DNA of 64,000 bases from Deltaproteobacteria bacterium. GTDB lineage: Bacteria > Lernaellota > Lernaellaia > JACKCT01. Under the pieces are notes generated by a model, which did no database searches, was not told the origin of the DNA, and worked only from the letters and a program-made list of their open reading frames with translations. Below, one piece after another: positions 57,688-64,000 of this stretch. Made by a program: the position numbers and the translations under genes. Positions within the stretch are counted from its first letter, which is position 1; the number at the start of each line of letters is the position of its first letter. The stretch is taken from contig JAOSJX010000023.1 in the NCBI GenBank assembly GCA_027493875.1, forward strand, positions 186,001-250,000, read 5' to 3'.

Positions 57688-58697
57688 ATGATGAATATTC
57701 GATCGGCAAGGAGCCTCCGTCTTTGGGGGCTCTTTTTCGTTACGGCGGTGTTGGTTTTAGTCTCTTCCGCGGCAGCCGAAAATGAAGGACCGGCGGCGTT
57801 TCGCGACAAGCTCTACGACGTGGCTTTCGCCGAGGATAACGTGGTCGTCGCGGTCGGTTACCGGGCAAGGTGTTCCGGTCGGAAGACGCCGGGAACACAT
57901 GGTCGGTCGTGACGATCGCCACGCAGGAGCCTTTGTTCGGTATCGACTTCGTGAACGGCCGCACCGGTTGGATCGTCGGACGCAAAGGACTTGTCTTCCG
58001 TACGGACGATGCCGGGAAGACGTGGATCAAGCAAAATACGGATATGGAAGATCACCTCTTCGCGGTTTCGTTTCTGGACGAGCGGCAAGGGTTGGCGGTC
58101 GGCAATTTCGGCGTCGTACTGCGTACCGAGGATGGCGGAGCCACGTGGAAGAGCTCTGTGCTCGAAGCGATGTCGTCGGCGTCGATTTATGGCGTTCAAA
58201 TGTTCGACGGCGGGGTCGCGTACCTCGTCGGCGAATATCCGACCTGGGAAGCGGAATTGGAGGAGGACGTCGCGGCGACGACGCTCAGCAGCTTCTTTCG
58301 TTCCGCCGACGGCGGCGTCACCTGGGAACGCGCGGCGATGCCGGACACCTCGCACTTGTTTGATCTTGCCTTTGAAGACGCGAACGCCGGATACGTCGCG
58401 GGAACGAAAGGCCTGGTGCTCCGAACCGACGACGGCGGTGCCACGTGGACGAGAGTCGCGGCGGACACGCCGTTTCATCTCGTGAAAATTCGGCAGGTCG
58501 GCGACGGTTTCGCGGCGGTCGGCAACGCCGGTGCGGCGGTGGTTTCGGACGGGGGATCGGCGACGTCCGTTGCGACGGGCGCCTACTTCTGGCTGTCGTC
58601 GCTGGATTTCAGTTCAAAGGGCCGTGGCGTGCTCGTCGGGCATCACGGCCTCATCACGATTTCGGAGGACGGCGGACGCTCCTGGCGAAAGCCGTAA
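57688..58697 (+). CDS. YCF48/BNR-repeat periplasmic beta-propeller protein
   Basis: About 336 residues with one frame break near 57868 (…VVAVGYR, then KVFRSEDAGNTWSVV). Signal peptide ending LVSSAAAEN. At least five YCF48-type blades repeat the pattern F-R-S/T-x-D-G/A-G-x-T-W, e.g. LVFRTDDAGKTW, VVLRTEDGGATW, SFFRSADGGVTW, LVLRTDDGGATW and ISEDGGRSW. These propellers often sit beside MMPL/RND pumps in DUF1302 operons and may act as an adaptor. A terminator-like hairpin overlaps its signal-peptide codons. Confidence 0.87.
57711..57738 (+). terminator. Terminator-like hairpin inside the YCF48 signal-peptide codons
   Basis: An 8-bp stem with one G-T wobble (57711-57718 with 57725-57732) and a 6-base loop runs straight into five T (57733-57737). 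It lies 23 bases into the YCF48 gene, after DUF1329, so it could lower expression of the two downstream genes when translation is slow. Its bases also encode residues of the signal peptide. Confidence 0.4.
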
Positions 58698-58703
58698 CGG
58701 CAT

Positions 58704-61208
58704 ATGGCGAACGAATCCACGTCCAAGGGTCTCGGCGCGTTTCTTATCAGACACCGCTACGCCGTCTTGATCGCCGTCGTTTTGCTGACGGCGGTCTTCG
58801 CCATGTTCATCCCCCGCGTTCGCCTGAAAACGCCGACCATCGATCTTTTTCCTAAAAACCATCCCTACGTTCAAACTTACGTCAAGTACGAGGATATATT
58901 CGGCGGCGCAAACGTTATCGCGATGTCTCTCGAAGTCAACGAAGGCGACGTTTATAATCGCGACACGCTCGAGAAGCTTAAGCGCATCACCAAAGCCCTC
59001 GAACTGCTTCCGGCCGTCAACAACTATTCGGTGCTCTCCCTCGCGCAACGCAAAACGAAGATCACGACCGTCGATGAAATCGCCGGATTCAAATCGGACC
59101 CGGTGATGTGGCCGGACGTCCCGGAGACGCCGGAAGAAATCGAGGAACTCCGGCGAAAAATCTACGCCAGCGGGCGCTATCACGGATCGCTTGTATCCGC
59201 GGACGATAAGGCGCTGATGATTCTCGCCGGCTTCTTTGAAAAAGGATTGCAAAGCGCGAGCGACGATTTGGGGACCGTGGCGCGGAGCTTGGCGGCGTCG
59301 GAAGGGCGCGATCCGGACGAGGCGGTTCGCGTCCTCGAGGAACTCGCCAAGACGCAGGTTTGGACCACCGAAGACACGCTGTTCGACGCCATTGACAAGA
59401 TCTGCGCCGCGGAGGAGGACGCCAATCATCACGTCCGCATGATCGGGCGTCCGATTCTCCTCGGCTGGATCGCCCGCCAATTTCCGCAACTCGTCTGGAT
59501 ATTTTGTTTGACGATCGCGTCGATCGTGATCTGCCTCATCCTTTATTTCCCGCAACACGGTCGGCGTTCTCATCCCGGTGGTCACCGCCGTGGCGTCCGC
59601 GGTTTGGGGCGTCGGGTTTCTCGGACTTCTCGACTATCTCGCGACGGTCAAAGGCATCGATTTTTTCGATCTCGGCGGCTATCACTTTAATCCGCTGGTG
59701 ATCGTCGTTCCGTTCATCATCAGCGCCCGCGCGCTTTCCCACTCCGTCCAACTGATCGAGCGCTACACCGAAGAATTTGAAATCAGCGGCCACCGCCAGG
59801 AAGCCGCGGTCAAAACCTTCGGCGGCCTTTCCAAGCCCGGCGTCGTCTCCATCGTCACGGATGCGGCGGGCGTTTTTATCGTCGCGATAACGCCGATCCC
59901 GCTGATGCAGAAATTAGCGGTCATGTGCGGGTTCTGGATTCTGTCGATCGTTGTGACCGACATGATTCTCAACCCCGTGCTGCTCTCGATTCTTCCTCCG
60001 CCGAAGAAGACGCAACACGGCGGCGGCCTCCTGAGCAAAATTCTGGGCGCCATGACGCGCGCCAGCACGGAACGGCACCAGAAAACCATTATCGCCGTTA
60101 CGGTGGTCGTATTTCTTCTCGGCATTTTCTTTGCGCGGAATCTCGTGATCGGCGACGTGCATCCGGGGACGCCGATGCTTTGGCCGAAGCCGGAATACAA
60201 CCAGGACACGCGGCGGATTTACGATCGCTTCGGCAAAACGGAAATCATGAGCATCGTCATAGCGGGTGACGAGCGCGACCGCATGAAAAGCCCGCAAATT
60301 CTCTTCACGATCGAAAAGTTTCAGCGTGAGTTGGAGGCGATGCCCGAGGTTTCCTTTACGTCCTCCATCGCCGACCTTCTGCCGGACCTTGTCCGCGTCA
60401 TGCATTCAAGCCATCCCAAATGGGAACTGACGCCGGAGAATCTGCGCGATTCCGGTTTTTACCTGGGCATGTTGTTCCAGGGTTCGGAGCCCGGTGACCT
60501 GGACCGATTCATCGACCGCAAGATGCAGGACGCGAACATTTCCGTTTATCTGCGCGACCACAAAGGCGAGACGCTGCGCGCCGTCATTGCGAAGGCCAAC
60601 GAGTTTATCGCCGCGCATCCGTTGGAGGGCGCGGAATTCAGGCTCGCGGGGAACCTCGGCGGTCTTCTCGCGGCGGTCAACGAAACGATCGTGGCGTCCG
60701 AGGCGAAGGTGACGATTCTCGCGTTCAGCTTTGTTTTTATTCTCTGCGCGCTCGCGTATCGCTCGTTCTGGGCCGGCGTCTACTTTCTCATCCCGATCTC
60801 GATTTCCAATTATCTCACTTACGCGCTGATGGGCGCCTTCGGATCGGGCTCGACGTCAACGCGCTGCCGGTTGTGGCCCTGGGGGTGGGTCTTGGCGTCG
60901 ACTACGGTCTTTATGTTCTCGGCCGCGTCGAAGAGGCGTACCAGGAGGTCGGCGACCTGAAAGAAGCCACCTCGCGCGCGATGATGACGGCGGGACGCGC
61001 CGTCTTCTTTACGGCGGCGACCATGGTGGCCGGCATCATTTTTTGGGCCTTCAGCTTCCTCCGTTTCCAGGCGGAAATGGGCATTCTGCTCGCCTTCTGG
61101 ATGGTCGTGAGCATGCTCGGCGGCTTGATTCTTCTGCCGACGCTCGTCGTGACTTTCAAGCCGCGGTTTATTACACACCGAAAGGCCAAGGCCGCCGTTT
61201 CGGGGTAG
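58704..61208 (+). CDS. RND/MMPL-family transporter
   Basis: About 834 residues with frame breaks near 59546 and 60843. N-terminal helix (YAVLIAVVLLTAVFAMFIP), a periplasmic loop of about 200 residues starting IDLFPKNHPYVQTYVKYEDI, helices 2-6 (IFCLTIASIVICLILYF, TAVASAVWGVGFLGLLDYL, VVPFIISARALSHSVQLIER with the conserved GD-like region replaced by SARALSHSVQ), a repeat of the same plan in the second half, and GVGLGVDYGLYVLGRVEEAY (the HAE/MMPL 'D-Y-x-L' motif). It resembles the hydrophobe/amphiphile exporters paired with DUF1302/DUF1329. Energy comes from the proton gradient. It starts 6 bases after the YCF48 stop. Confidence 0.9.
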
Positions 61209-61212
61209 GCGT

Positions 61213-62636
61213 GTGCGACGCCGAGCCGCCATCGCGTTTCTTTTACTCGCCGTTTCCTGCGCGGCAAAAAAGGAAGCGGACGACACATTCAAGTTTTCGT
61301 ACGACCGGCAGTTGGACGAGTACATCGCGGCGATTCAACAGTCGCTCGCCGACCTCGAGGTGGAATCGGCGGACGCCGCCTACACCGCGGCGCGGGACCG
61401 CCTGCAATTTCTGCTCTACAACCCGTACGCGTCGCGCGCGATTCTCGACTACCGGGAACGTCTGATCGCGCTGGCGGCGCGCATCGTCGAAACGAAGAAA
61501 AACGTGCGCGGCATGCCGCGCCTTGTCTTTTATCGCGGCTACGAATCGGAACAGGGGCGCCCCAGGACCGGATCCCCATAGGAAACCTGAGGGAGCGACT
61601 CGCCTCGTTGCCGGGTGACCGCCGCGCCGAGATCGAGGCCCTCGTAACGCATTACGCCGCGGGAAACGGCCGGACTCAATACAACATTTATCTGAAACGC
61701 CTCGCCAAATACCGCCATCACGTGGAATCGGTTTTCGCCGCGCACGGCTTGCCGCGCGAATTCGCGTGCGTGGCGATGATCGAATCCGCGGTGGACCCGT
61801 CGCGCGTTTCGCACGCCGGGGCCGCGGGGATGTGGCAGTTCATTCCGTCCACCGCCCGCCGGTATCGCCTTGTCGTCACCGATCACGTGGATCAGCGGTT
61901 CGATCCGACGCTCTCCACGTATGCCGCCGCCGCGTATCTGCGCGATCTCTTACTCATGTTTGACGGCGATTTCGCGCCGGCCCTCGGCGGTTACAACGGC
62001 GGGGAGATGATGATCGCTTCGGCTTTAACCTCCGGCCCGGAGGGTCAGGATTTTTGGGATCTCGACCCGCACGGAACCGCGGGTTCACCCGGCCGCACCA
62101 TTCCCTACGAAACCTACGATTACGTCGCGCGATTTTTTGCGGTCGCGATGATTTATCAGAATCTTGAGGTGTTCGGGTTTGAAGAACCGCCGGCGGAGGA
62201 CGAGCCCTTTGTTTTAGCCGAAGTCACCGGCGCGGTGGACATCGCGTCGTTGTCCGAGGATTTGGGCCTCGATCCGGTGCATCTCGCCACCATGAACCCG
62301 TCGCTCATGCGCGGCGAGACGGATGAGGATCTCCCCACGGCCATTCGGCTGCCGGCGCGAGACGTCGGAGACTACGTGAAACTCCTGCGCAGGCACGGAC
62401 GCTATCGCGTTTCCTATGTCTATCGCCACAAAGTGACGAACTACGAATCGTTGCGCGCGATCGCCCTTGACTACGGCGTCCCCGAGGCCATGATCGCCGC
62501 CGTCAACGATCTTCCTTACGGGCCGCGCCTCGACGAGGGTACGATCGTCGAAGTCCCCGCATCGACGCGTAGCGAAAAAGCGGGCTGGGCGGCCGAGCGC
62601 AATCGGGCGTGGTGGGAAAAGCGCGCCGAACGCTAA
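61213..62636 (+). CDS. MltD-like lytic murein transglycosylase lipoprotein
   Basis: About 474 residues with one frame break near 61560-61580. GTG 61213; the signal peptide ends in lipobox LLAVSC. A helical domain is followed by the SLT domain: LPREFACVAMIESAVDPSRV with the catalytic Glu in IES, SHAGAAGMWQFIPSTARRYR (the SxxGAxGxxQxMPxTA-like motif), and ALGGYNGGEMMI. The end holds a LysM-like repeat (YVYRHKVTNYESLRAIALDY). It cleaves peptidoglycan glycan strands with a 1,6-anhydro product. It starts 4 bases after the RND gene. The TAA overlaps the dinB stop on the other strand. Confidence 0.9.
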
Positions 62637-63871
62637 TCGTCGGCTTCGTCCGGCACCTGAGCGCCGCGATCGTCCAATCCGAAGATCTCCGCGGGGCGGA
62701 CGCTTCGTTTCCCGAATTTATCCTCGATGGCATCGACGGCTTGATAATAGCGCTGGGAGCGTTCTCTCTCGGGACGGCCGAAAGCGGGAGTTGCTCTTCC
62801 GCCGCCTCCGAGAAATCCGACAGACCCACGCCGATAAGCCTCACCGGCCGGCCGAGGTAAGGGCTCGATTCGTAAAGTCTCCACGCCGTTTCAAAAAGAG
62901 TCCGATTGTCGTCGAAACGTTCCGGATAGAGTACGGCTGCGGGTGTGCGTTTCCGAACCCGGCGAGGCGAATTTTGACCGTCACGGTGCGGCCGAGAAGG
63001 TCCTCCTTGCGCGCGATGCGGGCGATATCGGCGGACAGCCCCAAGATCACGTGCCGCAGACGGTCGGCGTCCGCCGTATCCTCGCCGAAGGTTCTTTCCT
63101 TGGAAATCGATTTCCGCGGTTCGCGCGCGTGAACGACGTCGGACCCGATCCCGTGGCTTTTGTCATAGAGAAAGGGTCCGGCGCTTTCGCCGAACCGCCG
63201 GACCAGTTCGGAAAAGAGGCTTTCGGGCCAACTGGCCGATCGTGTGTACACCGATTTTTTCCAGCGCGCTTTCGGCGCGCGGGCCGATGCCGGGAATTTT
63301 TGTGATGGGAAGAGGGGCGAGAAACGCCGCCACGTCGTCGGACGGAACAATCGTGAGCCCATCCGGTTTTCGATAGTCGGACGCGATTTTCGCGATCAAC
63401 CGATTCGGCCCTATCCCGACGGAGGCCGTCAATTGAAGGGCGCGGAAGATTCGTTCTTTGACGAGGAGGCCGACGTCGCGGGGCGTCCCGAAAAGCCGCT
63501 CGGTGCCCGTGATGTCCACGTAGGCTTCATCGATGGACGCCATTTGGGCGAGGGGCGAAATCTGCTCGAGGATCGCGCGGACGGCACGGGAGGGCATCCG
63601 CGTATTTCTGGTAGCTCGGCCGGACGAAAATGCCTTGCGGGCAGCGGCGCTCGGCCTCCGAGATCGGCATGGCCGAGCGGACGCCGAATTGGCGCGCTTC
63701 GTAGGAGGCGGTCGAAACGACGCCGCGCCCACCCGGCCGCGCCCCGACGATCACGGGTTTTCCGCGCAGCGACGGATCGTCGCGCTGCTCGATCGCCGCG
63801 AAAAACGCGTCCATGTCCATATGCATGATGACGCGATGAGGCCGTAATTCCGGTTGGTTCTGGATATTCAC
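62633..63871 (-). CDS. dinB: DNA polymerase IV (Y-family), frame-broken
   Basis: About 410 residues once at least four frame breaks (near 63590, 63215, 62955 and 62840) are repaired. [20 protein letters not shown] holds the first catalytic Asp, [20 protein letters not shown] the nucleotide-binding YxxR, and [19 protein letters not shown] the catalytic SIDE motif. The thumb has [20 protein letters not shown] and [20 protein letters not shown] (HhH), then the little-finger region with [15 protein letters not shown]. It performs translesion synthesis. Tail overlaps the transglycosylase gene by 4 bases. The catalytic residues are intact, so sequence errors are as likely as true decay. Confidence 0.88.
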
Positions 63872-64000
63872 CCGTCGATTGTATCGCGGATTCGGTCGAT
63901 TGCCATTACGGGAAAAATCCTCCTATACTCAACATTGGCTAATCGATTCGGCGAAGACAGGCCAAGAGGTTTCGAGACCTTGGACGAAGACCCCGGCAGT

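Noticed and set aside
63872..64000. Start of another gene at the right edge
   Set aside because: No start codon with a ribosome site opens a frame that reaches the edge with convincing coding text in these 129 bases.

Overview
The window is about 64 kb of GC-rich DNA from a Gram-negative bacterium. It encodes lipoproteins, outer-membrane beta-barrels and periplasmic enzymes. Four secreted proteins carry long Asp runs beside a lipobox Cys or at the C-terminus. That habit recalls uncultured deltaproteobacterial-grade lineages (for example Lernaellota- or Bradymonas/Myxococcota-like genomes); this placement is inference from style, not a phylogeny. I see no rRNA, tRNA, CRISPR array, transposase or phage gene. 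No gene-free stretch exceeds 300 bases; the longest gaps are about 215 bases (51426-51639) and 235 bases (52193-52428), and each holds a candidate promoter.

A strong property of the whole window is reading-frame damage. About 30 of 51 genes need one or more single-base frame changes to give a continuous family-like protein, often at homopolymers. I give full spans for these genes and note where the frame breaks. Most look like sequence errors rather than real pseudogenes, because the protein similarity continues cleanly on both sides and essential genes (glyS) are hit. The acyltransferase at 7315-8384 is the best candidate for true decay.

Layout. 1-9.8 kb: a partial secreted protein, an SDR, a YyaL-type DUF255 protein, an FG-GAP lipoprotein, a CDGSH iron-sulfur protein, an aldo/keto reductase, a broken acyltransferase, then a nickel superoxide dismutase paired with a thioredoxin-fold lipoprotein. 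9.8-17.2 kb: cell-surface sugar genes (GT2, GT4, rmlA-rmlC-rmlB, a NodB-type deacetylase) and an LhgO-like oxidase. 17.2-35.2 kb: mixed housekeeping and secreted proteins (exported PIMT, DUF2461, YjbQ, enolase-superfamily enzyme, ceramidase-like hydrolase, a porin-like protein coupled to a Cys-rich lipoprotein, a PAS histidine kinase, Mrp/NBP35, an LsrF-like aldolase with a zinc dehydrogenase, a CDF transporter).

35.2-48.4 kb, minus strand, is the most interesting part: a seven-gene synthase-dependent exopolysaccharide operon. In transcription order it encodes a 58-residue membrane protein, a membrane degenerate-GGDEF protein that keeps the c-di-GMP-binding RxxD site, a DUF2334 deacetylase-like protein, a GT2 synthase, a GH8-like hydrolase, a 1765-residue TPR/beta-barrel exporter and a polytopic SGNH protein. 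The inner-membrane set resembles Bacillus ydaJKLMN and Listeria pss, here joined to an outer-membrane export channel.

48.4-64 kb: glyQS, a hypothetical protein, two tandem Asp-rich lipoprotein paralogs, a DUF1302-DUF1329-YCF48-RND transport operon followed by a MltD-like lytic transglycosylase, and a heavily frame-broken dinB.
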